NCBI RefSeq assembly: GCF_014892515.1
Contig: NZ_JADBGR010000083.1
Coordinates: 1-64,000 of the forward strand
Direction of reading: 5' to 3'
DNA: 64,000 bases
DNA from: Myceligenerans pegani
Lineage (GTDB): Bacteria > Actinomycetota > Actinomycetes > Actinomycetales > Cellulomonadaceae
This document shows, piece by piece, positions 30,155 through 38,830 of the stretch. The position numbers were made by a program, and so were the translations under genes. The notes beneath the pieces are model-generated. The model saw only the letters and a program-made list of their open reading frames with translations, was not told the origin of the DNA and ran no database searches. Positions within the stretch are counted from its first letter, which is position 1. Every line of letters begins with the position of its first letter.

Positions 30155-32044
30155 TCAGCGCGCGGCCCGCGCGGCCCACGTGTCGACCGCGGTGCGCACC
30201 GCGGCGGCCACCTCGTCGAGCTTCGCCTCGCTCACACGCTCGGTGACGACCAGTTCCGGCAGGTCGGCGGCGTTCAGGTCGAGCGGCACGCTGACCGGCT
30301 CGAACGTGCGGCTCAGGCCGGCGCCCAGCGAGTAGTCGCGGTACTTCACGCCGTTGCCGTGCACGGTGCCCTCCATGCCCTCGAACACGACGAGGGCGCA
30401 CGGGATCCCGTAGGAATGGCAGGCGATCATCACGTGCATGGCGCTGGTGACGACGGCGTCGTACCCGACGAGGTGCGCCGTGAACGTCTCGATGTCCTCG
30501 GGCGACGACATGAGGACGGACAGCTCGTCCCAGCCCTCCGGCAGCACCACCGGGAGGTTCGCATGCGTGAAGTGGCGCACCAGCGCGACGCGCCCGTTGG
30601 TCTCGCCACGCTCGTGCGGGTAGATCCGGGACAGCAACAGGCCCGGATCGCCGAACGACGTGACCTCCGGGCCGCCGGACTCCCGGACGCGCTCCGCGGT
30701 GATCGGGCCGCGCAGCGACACGTAGGTGGCCTTCGGCTCGAGCGAGATGTCGTCGCTGGAGATGCCCGTGCCCACGACGACCGACTTCGGCTTGACGAAC
30801 CGGCCGATCGATCCGACCGACAGGATGTGCGGACGGCTCACCGGCGCGGCGGGCTCCAGGAAGCGCAGCGGGCGGCCGCTGTAGTGCGCGAGGACCAGCG
30901 GCGACAGCCAGTCGCCGAAGTTGCCCGGGTACGGCCGCGGCCACCAGGCCAGCGGAATGGGTGTGCCCTCGCCGGTGGTGCGGAAGTGCACGAACGTGTC
31001 GGCGGCTCGCTTGGCGTCACGCTCGGCGTCGTCGACGGGGCCCATCCGCTCCAGCCGCGACCACAGCTCGGCGACCTTGTCGGCGCGGCCCGCCTGGCCC
31101 TCGCGGACGAGACGGTTCGCGATACGGATGCGGCGGCCGGAGCCGCTGAAGCCCTCCTTGAGGCCGTGCGTCAGCACATGGGTCACGCCCACGCGGTCCG
31201 CCACGAGGCGCAGCGAGTTGCGCGCGTCCCCCGGGAGCTTGCGCTCCACCTTCTTCAGCACGTCGAGCACGCGACGTCGCATCGGCACGCCCGCCGACGC
31301 CGACCCGCCGGGCAGGCCCGCGCGGCCGTGCTGCACGACCTTGCCCTTGAACTCCTCGACGTTGCCGCTCGAACCGAACGAGAAGAACGGCGTCACGTCC
31401 GTGATCTCCGGCTTCGCCTTGGAGAACACCGCGACGGACGGGATGATCTGGAACGACAGCGACTCGGCGTTCTTGCGCCAGGACTCCTCGAAGAAGTAGT
31501 CGTCGGTCGCCTTGATGCCCCGGCCCGCGGCCTCCGCCGCGGCGGCGTCGGCCACGAAGCGGCGCGCGGCCGGGCTCGTGTTGACGCCCCAGAAGGCCGG
31601 CTCCCAGAACCGCGTGCGGTTCGCGTACCCGATCGACAGCGGCGACGAGAACCCGCGCTGGAAGCCGATGATGTCGGCGGAGAAGTCCGCGATCAGCGGC
31701 GGGAACGACGACAGCGAGCAGTCGACGTCGATCCAGTACACCTTCTTGTCCGGGTGCTTCTCGCACACCTCGGCCAGGAAGGGCACCTTCCGGCGCGTCA
31801 CGTCCGCCCAGTCGAGCCCTTCGGGGATCTCGATCTCGCGCAGCTCGTGCGCGACGCCCAGGCGGTCCAGCACGGCGCGGAGGCGCTCGCCGTGTCCGCG
31901 GTAGTAGTCGTCCGCCGTGTAGAACGAGCAGACGATCACGTCGTTGCGCGGCGCCTCGGCACGGTGCTCGGCCAACTCGGTCTCCGTCGTCGTCTCGCTC
32001 TCGACCGCGATGTTCTGGTCGGGCGTCGTGGTATCGGTCGTCAT
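30155..32044 (-). CDS. Fusion: glycosyltransferase-like domain plus polysaccharide pyruvyl transferase domain
   Basis: A 629-residue two-domain protein. Residues 35-250 look like a nucleotide-diphospho-sugar transferase with DxD-like WIDVDCSLSSFPP (~100). After a basic linker, residues 360-600 match polysaccharide pyruvyl transferase: PYPGNFGDWLSPLVLAHYSG (substrate entry), VVGTGISSDDI, YVSLRGPITAERV, SFGDPGLLL and the late VVTSAMHVMIACHSYGIPCALV block with its conserved His. Such transferases place a pyruvate ketal on hexoses using phosphoenolpyruvate. This suggests one enzyme that may add a sugar and pyruvylate it. It is an internal gene of the minus-strand operon. The exact acceptor is unknown. 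Confidence 0.82.
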   Translation of the reverse strand: MTTDTTTPDQNIAVESETTTETELAEHRAEAPRNDVIVCSFYTADDYYRGHGERLRAVLDRLGVAHELREIEIPEGLDWADVTRRKVPFLAEVCEKHPDKKVYWIDVDCSLSSFPPLIADFSADIIGFQRGFSSPLSIGYANRTRFWEPAFWGVNTSPAARRFVADAAAAEAAGRGIKATDDYFFEESWRKNAESLSFQIIPSVAVFSKAKPEITDVTPFFSFGSSGNVEEFKGKVVQHGRAGLPGGSASAGVPMRRRVLDVLKKVERKLPGDARNSLRLVADRVGVTHVLTHGLKEGFSGSGRRIRIANRLVREGQAGRADKVAELWSRLERMGPVDDAERDAKRAADTFVHFRTTGEGTPIPLAWWPRPYPGNFGDWLSPLVLAHYSGRPLRFLEPAAPVSRPHILSVGSIGRFVKPKSVVVGTGISSDDISLEPKATYVSLRGPITAERVRESGGPEVTSFGDPGLLLSRIYPHERGETNGRVALVRHFTHANLPVVLPEGWDELSVLMSSPEDIETFTAHLVGYDAVVTSAMHVMIACHSYGIPCALVVFEGMEGTVHGNGVKYRDYSLGAGLSRTFEPVSVPLDLNAADLPELVVTERVSEAKLDEVAAAVRTAVDTWAARAAR

Positions 32045-32225
32045 ACAACTTTCCGTGGGCTCACCGCGGGGTACGCGGTAGGGGTGGCCGGGCCGTCTCG
32101 GGGCGTTCGCCCCCGAGAGTAACGGAGAACGGGGAGATCGCGCCGGAAGACGTCGCGCGAGCAGCGGTGCCCCTCGGAGGGCGGCGCCCGCTCGCGCGAT
32201 CTCCGGCGCCGGCCCTCGGTCCGGA
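32045..32225 (-). other. Internal operon gap with hairpin
   Basis: A 181-base non-coding stretch between two minus-strand genes. TCTCGGGG at 32096-32103 pairs with CCCCGAGA at 32111-32118 around a GC-rich loop. This could be a partial terminator, an mRNA processing or stability hairpin, or an attenuator that lowers expression of the two downstream genes. An AGTT-containing leader and GGAAAG ribosome site precede the 32044 start. Confidence 0.4.
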
Positions 32226-33284
32226 TCAGGAATGGCGTTCCGGGCCGCGGAGGAAGCCCGCGCCCCAGGACATGTGCATCACCGCGAGGACGCCGGGGAG
32301 CAGCGCTCGGGAGCGGGGCGGCAGCTCGCGGCCCTCGCGAAGCGAGCCGGCGGTCACGCCGAGCACGTAGCCGCCGGGGATCACCAGACCCCACAGCAGC
32401 CACGGCACGGTGAGCGCGCCGACGACGCCGGCCGCGACGCCCGCCGCGATGCCGCACACCGCGGCCGGAGGGGCGAGGTACCGCAGGCTCGCGGTGTCGG
32501 GGTACTGGCGCATCACGTGGTTGCGCCAGCGCCCGGACCGGAAGAACTGCGTGGCGAGCTGGCGCCAGCTGCCGCGTGGCCGGTACCCGACGCGGAGCGC
32601 CGGATCGAACCAGACGGCATGCCCCGCCTGCCGGAGCCGGTAGTTCAGCTCCCAGTCCTGGGCACGCAGGTACGCCTCGTCGTACAGCCCGACCGCCTCC
32701 AGGGCGTCCCGGCGGAACGCGCCGAGGTACACGGAGTCGGCGGGCCCGGCCCGGCCGCCGGTGTGGAACGGGGCGGAGCCGATGCCGAGCGGTGAGCTCA
32801 TCGCCACGGCGACCGCCTTCTCGAACGCGGTGCGCCCCTCGGGGACCATGATCCCGCCGACGTTCGCCGCGCCCGACGAGAGCAGGACCCGCACGACCCG
32901 CGACACGTAGTCGGACGCGATATGGCTGTGGCCGTCCACGCGCACGAGCAGGTCGTGCCGGGCGGCGCGGATCGCCGCGTTGAGGCCGGCGGGCGTCCAC
33001 CCGGCTGGGTTCTCGACGACCGTCAGCCGCGGCTCCTCGGCGCTGAGCTTCTCCGCGATCTCGGCGGTGCGGTCGGTGCTCGGTCCGACGGCGAGCACCA
33101 CCTCGAACGGCCCGGCGTAGTCCTGCTCGAGGATCCGCCCGACCGCTTCGGCCAGGTCCCGTTCCTCGTTGCGGACCGTGAGGAAGACGGAGACGCCGGG
33201 CAGCTTCCCGGGCTCCGCGGGCGTGGTTCCGGGGGGTTCGGGCACAGTCCCGGAAACGCCGGACGCATCAGACATGCGGGACAT
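32226..33284 (-). CDS. Family 2 glycosyltransferase with C-terminal membrane segments
   Basis: A 352-residue GT2 resembling succinoglycan-type enzymes. Nucleotide binding is shown by VSVFLTVRNEERDLAEAVGRILEQDY and VLAVGPSTDRT. The DxD position reads VRVDGHSHI, and the acceptor region has FRRDALEAVGLYDEAYLRAQDWELNYRLRQAG (ED-type motif). Residues 255-320 contain two or three hydrophobic helices, so it is probably membrane bound. ATG 33284 is one base downstream of the Wzt stop codon and has GAGGG upstream. Its neighbour is the exporter ATPase, placing it in polymer assembly. Confidence 0.88.
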   Translation of the reverse strand: MSRMSDASGVSGTVPEPPGTTPAEPGKLPGVSVFLTVRNEERDLAEAVGRILEQDYAGPFEVVLAVGPSTDRTAEIAEKLSAEEPRLTVVENPAGWTPAGLNAAIRAARHDLLVRVDGHSHIASDYVSRVVRVLLSSGAANVGGIMVPEGRTAFEKAVAVAMSSPLGIGSAPFHTGGRAGPADSVYLGAFRRDALEAVGLYDEAYLRAQDWELNYRLRQAGHAVWFDPALRVGYRPRGSWRQLATQFFRSGRWRNHVMRQYPDTASLRYLAPPAAVCGIAAGVAAGVVGALTVPWLLWGLVIPGGYVLGVTAGSLREGRELPPRSRALLPGVLAVMHMSWGAGFLRGPERHS

Positions 33285-33285
33285 G

Positions 33286-34884
33286 CTAGCCCTCGTCGGC
33301 ACGATCGCGCGGGTCGGTCACCTTGACAACGGGAATCGTCTCCGTGTCCGGCGCGGGCTCGGTGCTCTGCGGCCTGCGCTGGCCCACCCACGACCGGCGG
33401 GAGCGGTGCGACTCGGCGTCCGCGCGCACCCGGGGCAGCTCCGGAAACCCGGTGTCCGAGGTCGACGAGGGCCAGCGCGGCACACGGGGAACGGCGGGTT
33501 CGGCCGGTCCCATGACGGGACGCGTCTCCGGCGCCGCCAGCGGGTCGTCGCCGCCTCCCGAGCGATCCTGGTAGCCGCCCCCCGAGCGGTCGGATCGCAC
33601 GTCCTCCCAGGTGAGCCGCCGCAGCGTACCGGTCGAGGGGCGAGCGTCGTCCTCCGTCACCCTGCGCAGCGCCCCGGTGGCGGGGCGTGCGGTGTCCGGG
33701 GAGATCCGGCGCGGGGACCCGGTGGCCGGACGGGAGGCGTCCGGGGAGACCTTGCGCAGCGACCCCGTGGCGGGACGAACGTCGTCCCGGGAGACCTGGC
33801 GCAGGGAGCCGGTGGCCGGGCGCAGGTCCTCCTGGGTCACCCTGCGCAGCGAGCCGGTCGCCGGGTGGCCGGTCTCCGCCGGCCGCGGGAGCTGCTTGTG
33901 CTGCCCCGCCACCTTCGCCGGCCGCTTGCCGCCGTTCGGCCTGCCCTTGCCGGCGCCGCGGCCCTTGCCGGCGCCCTTGCGGCGGCCCCCGGGGCCGATC
34001 TTCCCGCCGGCCGTCGCCTTGCCGCCCTTGCCCTTGATGAACTTCTGGTACTCGTCGCACACCGTGTCGACGTCGCCGTCCATGCGGACCTGGCCCTGGT
34101 CGAGCCAGATCACACGGGTGCACATGGCGCGCACCGAGGCGATCGAGTGGCTGACGAGGAAGACCGTGCCGGCCTCCTCGCGGATCTTCTCGATGCGTTC
34201 CTTGCTCTTCTTCCGGAAGGCGGCGTCGCCCGTGGCCAGCGCCTCGTCGACCATGAGGATGTCCGGCGTGACGATCGTGGAGATCGCGAAGCGCAACCGC
34301 GCGGCCATGCCGGAGGAGTAGGCGTTCATCGGAAGGTAGACGAAGTCGCCGAGATCGGCGAAGTCCACGATCTCGGGGATCTTCGCCCGGGCCTCGGCCT
34401 CGGACATGCCCAGCGCGAGACCGCCGATGGTGATATTCCGCTCGCCGGAGAGATCCTTCAGCAGCGCCGCGTTGACGCCCAGCAGGGACGGCTCGCCGGA
34501 GAGGTACACCCGCCCCTTCGTGGGCGGGTGGAGGCCCGCGACGGCGCGCAGCAGCGTGGACTTGCCGGACCCGTTCGTGCCGACGATGCCGATGGCCTCG
34601 CCGTGCCGCGCCACGAAGGACACGCCGCGCACCGCACGCACCTCGGTGATGGCGCCCACGCTCTGGCGGGCACGCCCGACGATCCGGTTGAACAGCGACC
34701 TGTTGGTCCCGGAGACGGGCCTGCCGCCGAACACCCGATACGTGACATGAACATCGTCCACGATGACCGACGGCGCACCGAGTTCGGTTCGCACCGCGCG
34801 GTCAGGCAAGTCCTCGGCGTCGATCTCGAAGTCGATCTCCTCGAACTTCCCGTTCGAGGTGCCCCTGGCGACGTTGTCAGTCAC
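33286..34884 (-). CDS. ABC exporter ATPase, Wzt/TagH-type, with six-repeat basic C-terminal tail
   Basis: A 532-residue ATPase of a polysaccharide or teichoic acid exporter. Residues 45-290 are the ABC domain: Walker A GIVGTNGSGKST (~100), signature YSSGMAARLRFAIS, Walker B DILMVDEALATGD, and H-loop LVSHSIASV. Instead of a carbohydrate-binding domain the C-terminus (295-532) is disordered. A Lys/Gly-rich stretch is followed by six 15-residue repeats of the form RPATGSLRRVTQEDL (residues 340-429), then a Pro/Ser tail. The GTG start overlaps the permease stop by 8 bases and has GGAAAGG upstream. The ATPase pairs with the Wzm-like permease. The tail is unusual for this family. Confidence 0.93.
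   Translation of the reverse strand: MTDNVARGTSNGKFEEIDFEIDAEDLPDRAVRTELGAPSVIVDDVHVTYRVFGGRPVSGTNRSLFNRIVGRARQSVGAITEVRAVRGVSFVARHGEAIGIVGTNGSGKSTLLRAVAGLHPPTKGRVYLSGEPSLLGVNAALLKDLSGERNITIGGLALGMSEAEARAKIPEIVDFADLGDFVYLPMNAYSSGMAARLRFAISTIVTPDILMVDEALATGDAAFRKKSKERIEKIREEAGTVFLVSHSIASVRAMCTRVIWLDQGQVRMDGDVDTVCDEYQKFIKGKGGKATAGGKIGPGGRRKGAGKGRGAGKGRPNGGKRPAKVAGQHKQLPRPAETGHPATGSLRRVTQEDLRPATGSLRQVSRDDVRPATGSLRKVSPDASRPATGSPRRISPDTARPATGALRRVTEDDARPSTGTLRRLTWEDVRSDRSGGGYQDRSGGGDDPLAAPETRPVMGPAEPAVPRVPRWPSSTSDTGFPELPRVRADAESHRSRRSWVGQRRPQSTEPAPDTETIPVVKVTDPRDRADEG
33598..33867 (-). repeat. Six tandem 45-base repeats in the exporter ATPase gene
   Basis: Six consecutive 45-base units encode HPATGSLRRVTQEDL, RPATGSLRQVSRDDV, RPATGSLRKVSPDAS, RPATGSPRRISPDTA, RPATGALRRVTEDDA and RPSTGTLRRLTWEDV. 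The invariant core is P-(A/S)-T-G-x-x-R with Ser/Thr near basic residues, which resembles phosphorylation or docking motifs. Unit divergence shows the repeats are not brand new. Confidence 0.95.
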
Positions 34885-35806
34885 GCCCGTACCTTTCCTC
34901 GGCTGCCCAGAAGTAGACGAGGCCGCTCACCAGTACAAGCAGAGCCCATCCACCTGCCCACGCCCAGATCCAAGGGTCGTAGGGGATCGACGGCTCGTTC
35001 ATCATGATCATGCGGAAGAGCTCCAGATAGATGGCGACGGGCTGGTGCTCCAGAGCCACACGAAGCCAGGTGGGCTCGCTCACGTAGTGTTCGATCGAGA
35101 AGAGCACACCGGAGCCGTACATGAGCAGGCGCGTGACGAACGGAAGCACCTGCAGCAGGTCAGGCTTGCCGTACGCATACCGCGCCATGAACAGGCTGAT
35201 GCCGGTGTTGAGCACGGTGACCAGGGCAACCGCGGGGAGGATCTCCAGCCAGTGCCAGTTCAACGGCACCGGGTTCAGCGTTTCCAAGGGGATGAAGCCC
35301 GCACCGAACGTAAAGAGGCACATCACGACGACGGTCGGAACGAACAACGTCAAGCTCGTCAGGACGGTCGCCAGCGGCAGCACCGCGCGCGGGAACCGCA
35401 GCGACCGGACAAGCTGCATGTTGCCATCGATGGCACGCGCCCCGGTGCTGATCGCGTTGTCGATGAGACGGAAGACGAACACGCCGATCACGATGAACGC
35501 GACGACGTTGTCCAGTCCGCGACTGGTTCCCAGGATGAACCCGAAGATCACCGTGTAGATGATCGCGTTCAGCGTCGGGTTCAGGGCGGCCCACATCTGC
35601 CCCAGGTACGACCCCTGGTGCTTCGCATACGCCTTGGACGTGGAGAACACGCGAATGAAGTCGCGACGCGCCCAGAGCTGCTTCAGATAGGTCCCCATGC
35701 GGGGGCGGACCCCGGCCTCCTCGAGGCCGTGCTGCTGGGCGAGCGCCCTCGCCTCGGCCGAAGACAGCGGCTGGGGTACCGCCGCTCGATTCTCGGTGAC
35801 GGTCAC
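34877..35806 (-). CDS. ABC-2 type exporter permease, Wzm/TagG-type
   Basis: A 309-residue permease (322 if the ATG at 35845 is used). The N-terminal cytoplasmic segment has the family entry YLKQLWARRDFIRVFSTSKAYAKHQGSYLGQMWAALNP (amphipathic coupling helix). About six membrane helices follow: IIYTVIFGFILGTS, VVAFIVIGVFVFRLI, VLPLATVLTSLTLFVPTVVVM, FTFGAGFIP and others. Pairing with the ATPase immediately downstream makes this the export channel for a lipid-linked glycopolymer. GTG 35806 is preferred because GAGG lies just upstream. A TAGACT -10-like box lies upstream of it. Confidence 0.92.
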   Translation of the reverse strand: MTVTENRAAVPQPLSSAEARALAQQHGLEEAGVRPRMGTYLKQLWARRDFIRVFSTSKAYAKHQGSYLGQMWAALNPTLNAIIYTVIFGFILGTSRGLDNVVAFIVIGVFVFRLIDNAISTGARAIDGNMQLVRSLRFPRAVLPLATVLTSLTLFVPTVVVMCLFTFGAGFIPLETLNPVPLNWHWLEILPAVALVTVLNTGISLFMARYAYGKPDLLQVLPFVTRLLMYGSGVLFSIEHYVSEPTWLRVALEHQPVAIYLELFRMIMMNEPSIPYDPWIWAWAGGWALLVLVSGLVYFWAAEERYGRD

Positions 35807-35867
35807 GGACTCCTCGTTCTCCTTGGTGCCGCGGCATCCGGGCACGCCGGGGTCTTGATCGGGCCTC

Positions 35868-35873
35868 AGTCTA
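35868..35873 (-). promoter_or_regulatory. Putative -10 box TAGACT before exporter genes
   Basis: TAGACT on the minus strand, about 62 bases before the permease GTG, fits TANNNT. The same hexamer appears before the GT4 gene at 41217 and the acyltransferase at 42445. It could provide an internal promoter for the exporter pair. Confidence 0.35.
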
Positions 35874-35924
35874 ACGACGCGCGAGGCGGGTCAGGGTCAG
35901 GGGGACAACGCTCCGGCGGGTCGG

Positions 35925-38648
35925 TCAGTGCCCCTCGACGGCACGACCGGCGTCGGCTCCGGACGCGGCAGCGACTCGTTCGGCGAGCCGATCCTCCGCC
36001 GCCAGCCAGTACTCCTGGCACGTGGAGTACTCCGCGCTCCACGGCTTGCGGTGCCCGGCCCAGTGGATCAGCTTCGGGTCCCGCACGTCCTCCTGCGCCG
36101 GGAACGCGTTCCACGCCGGGTCCATCACGACGCGCGTGTTACCGGCGTAGACGTTCAGGAGCTGCTGGTCGTTGAGCCCGTACATGCCGGCCCACGGGAG
36201 ATAGTTCTCGGCGAAGCCATCGGCGCGCATCCGGTCCAGGTTGAGCACCATGATCCCGGCGTTGAACGCGACGTAGTCGTACGTCTGGTGGGCGGACATC
36301 CGCCGCAGGAACTCGTTCGCGACCGCGGCCCCGCCCGGCATCCGCTTCGTCGTGATCCAGGTGTTGCGGAACCCCGACAGAAAGTACCGGCCGGCGGCGT
36401 CGCGCGCGGCGAGTGGCGCGTCACCGAGTTCGATGTCGTAGAGCTCGGCGATGTCGGTGAGCAGCACGGCGTCGATGTCGTGGTAGACCACCTTGGCCAG
36501 GTCCGGCAGCAGGTACGGCAGCAGCAGGCGGTCCATCGTGGCCACGGTGATGTGGGAGAGCATGCCGCTGATGGCCCCGTACTCGATGCCGTCGCACGGC
36601 AGCCAGTGGATCTCCAGCTCCGGGAACAGCGCGTTGAACGCGTCGATGTCCTCCTGCGAGTGGTCGCGGCACTGCACGTACAGCACGGTGGGGCGTTCGG
36701 CGTGATCGGCCAGCGCGGTCGCGACCACCTTCGCCTGCTCCTTGAGGTTGCCGTCCATGGCGATGGACACGTGCACGGGCGCGCCCGCGCGCTCCACCAG
36801 CGCGGGCCGGACCTGCTCGCGGGACCGCACCCGGGCGACGACGTCGTCCAGGTCGAAGGGCAGTGGGTCGTTCGTGCCGGGCGCCGCGAGCCGGCGCCGG
36901 GCCTCGGCGACCTCCGGCTCGCACGCCTCGGCCCACGCCGCGTACACCTCCTCGGGCTTCTTCCCGGCGAGGATCTCGGTGAACGCGACGTCCAGGAGGC
37001 GGGTGATGCGCTCCTGCATCGCGCGGCGGTCCGCCTCGGTCGCGTCGAGCAGCCCGTTGAACCGGATGTCGGCCGCGCGCCGGGGCCGGAACTCGACGTC
37101 GGCCCCGATCGCCCAGGTGGGCAGGTAGCAGTGCAGGCGAGAGGTGATGATGCGCGAGTAGTCGGTCTGGTAGCCCTCCAGCAGCCGGACGGCCTCGTCG
37201 ATGTTCTCGGCCAGCGTGCGGTCGCGGACGGCGTCGTACTCCTGCTTGATGGTGGCGGCACCGCGCGGGCCGGGCGTGTCGACGTAGACCGCCGGCTTGC
37301 CGGCGCCCGCCCGGCGGCGCTCGAAGAGCCCGTTGACGGTGGTCGTCAGACAGCCGGAGAAGAACGCCGGGACACCCGCGGCGAGCAGGAGGTAGACCGT
37401 GTTCCAGTCGCGGCAGCCGACCGGCCCGTGCGCCTTGAGGTACTCGACGGCCTCGGGCGTGAGCATCTCCAGCCGGTTCACGTGGAACGAGATGAGGATC
37501 GGCCGGAGGCTGGCGTGGAACGGGAAGTCCGGGATCAGGCCGAAGGCCGAGTTCATGTACCAGCCGAACCCGAGGGTCCAGGTGTTCTCGGGGATCGCGT
37601 CGGTGGCCGAGGCGTCGCGGTTCATCTCGACCAGGTGGACGGCGCGCTCGGGGCCGCCGTCGACCCGGTGCTCGGCCGGGACGCGGGCGGCGAGCCGCGC
37701 AAAGCTCTGCACCAGGTCCTCCTGCCCGGTGAACGTCAGGCCCGTGCGCCGCACCAGGTGGGATGACGCCGCGATGGTCTGCACGTAGTCGCCGATGTTC
37801 TGGGTGGTCATCTTCCGGTCAGCGGCGCGGTAGCCCATGACGGCGAACGGCACGGCGCCGTCGGCGACCGTGGCGGGCTCGGCCGGCTCGACCTCGCGCC
37901 GCACCCACTCGGCCAGCCAGTCCAGGCGCCCGGCCGCCTCCGAGCCCTCCGGGGCCTCGGCGACGAGCCGCTCGTACAGGCGCGCGGCGGTCTTCCCGCG
38001 GTGCGTCGCGAGCGTCGCCTCGAGCACGCCGAGCGCACCGGCGACGTCGAGCTCGGGCTGGGCGAGGACGACGTCGGCGAGAGCGTCCAGCGCCGCAGGG
38101 TCCTTGCGCGCTGCGACCCGGGCGTACTCCCGGGCGGCCCACTTCGCCGCGGTCTCCAGCGGGACCTCGCCGAACCGGGTCCAGGCCAGGGTGTCGAAGC
38201 TGTAGTACTCGGCGGCCACCGCCTCGCCGAGCGTGCCGGCGACGCGCGTCGCGTCGTCGCGCATGAGGGACTGGTTGAGACTGCGCATCGAGACGTCGTC
38301 GCGCGCCGCGATGAGCCCGCGCACGCCCTCGACGACGGCGGCCTCCAGCGGCAGGCCGCGCTCCAGGGCACGCGCCAGGTCGGCCTTGGCGACCGTGGCG
38401 CGAGCGCGGCGGCGGTTCTCCATCTCCTGCTCGCGCGTCAGCGTGAGCGGCGGCACGACGCCGGCCTGCCGCCCGGCGTGCAGATTCGTCTCCCCGCCGA
38501 GGATCGCGATGATCCGGTCGTAGGCGAGCACGTACCGGCGCAGCCTCCTGACCTTCTCCGCCGGCCCCGTCCCGGAGAGGCGGGACAGGGCGGGACGTGC
38601 GACGGACGCCGCCGCCCGGCGCATTCGTTGCGAGAAGGATCCGCTCAT
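35925..38648 (-). CDS. Fusion: polysaccharide pyruvyl transferase plus GT8 glycosyltransferase
   Basis: A 907-residue protein with three regions. Residues 1-270 form an Ala-rich helical region of unknown role. About 280-560 is a polysaccharide pyruvyl transferase: MTTQNIGDYVQTIAASSHL with the conserved NIGD, and TSRLHCYLPTWAIGADVEF with the conserved RLH. From about 622 to 890 a family-8 glycosyltransferase follows: VHVSIAMDGNLKEQAKV, VVYHDIDAVLLTDI (DxD metal site, ~724), FNAGIMVLNLDRMR, LNDQQLLNVYAG, and IHWAGHRKPW (~862). GT8 enzymes retain anomeric configuration and use UDP-sugars. Linking the two activities suggests one protein adds a hexose and pyruvylates it. The gene is part of the minus-strand operon with its own promoter-like box. 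Confidence 0.88.
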   Translation of the reverse strand: MSGSFSQRMRRAAASVARPALSRLSGTGPAEKVRRLRRYVLAYDRIIAILGGETNLHAGRQAGVVPPLTLTREQEMENRRRARATVAKADLARALERGLPLEAAVVEGVRGLIAARDDVSMRSLNQSLMRDDATRVAGTLGEAVAAEYYSFDTLAWTRFGEVPLETAAKWAAREYARVAARKDPAALDALADVVLAQPELDVAGALGVLEATLATHRGKTAARLYERLVAEAPEGSEAAGRLDWLAEWVRREVEPAEPATVADGAVPFAVMGYRAADRKMTTQNIGDYVQTIAASSHLVRRTGLTFTGQEDLVQSFARLAARVPAEHRVDGGPERAVHLVEMNRDASATDAIPENTWTLGFGWYMNSAFGLIPDFPFHASLRPILISFHVNRLEMLTPEAVEYLKAHGPVGCRDWNTVYLLLAAGVPAFFSGCLTTTVNGLFERRRAGAGKPAVYVDTPGPRGAATIKQEYDAVRDRTLAENIDEAVRLLEGYQTDYSRIITSRLHCYLPTWAIGADVEFRPRRAADIRFNGLLDATEADRRAMQERITRLLDVAFTEILAGKKPEEVYAAWAEACEPEVAEARRRLAAPGTNDPLPFDLDDVVARVRSREQVRPALVERAGAPVHVSIAMDGNLKEQAKVVATALADHAERPTVLYVQCRDHSQEDIDAFNALFPELEIHWLPCDGIEYGAISGMLSHITVATMDRLLLPYLLPDLAKVVYHDIDAVLLTDIAELYDIELGDAPLAARDAAGRYFLSGFRNTWITTKRMPGGAAVANEFLRRMSAHQTYDYVAFNAGIMVLNLDRMRADGFAENYLPWAGMYGLNDQQLLNVYAGNTRVVMDPAWNAFPAQEDVRDPKLIHWAGHRKPWSAEYSTCQEYWLAAEDRLAERVAAASGADAGRAVEGH

Positions 38649-38683
38649 GCTCGTCTTTCCGTGTGGGAGGGAATGCGGGTGAA

Positions 38684-38723
38684 ATGCTACCGGCGCCCGG
38701 CTCGTGCTCTCGGATCATGATCC
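38684..38723 (-). promoter_or_regulatory. Promoter-like TAGCAT box and GGATCATGATCC palindrome
   Basis: TAGCAT (38684-38689, minus strand) lies about 36 bases before the start of the 907-residue gene, with GGAAAG as ribosome site. A perfect 12-base palindrome GGATCATGATCC (38712-38723) lies about 23 bases further upstream, where a regulator could bind. The gap 38649-38830 has no gene. Confidence 0.35.
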
Positions 38724-38830
38724 AGGCTCGGGACGCCGTCGGGCGCGGCATCGCGCATGATCGCGGACGGCTTCATCGAACCTGACGTCGTTCTCGGCGA
38801 GATGTTCACGGGGCGGGGTCTCGGGCAGGT

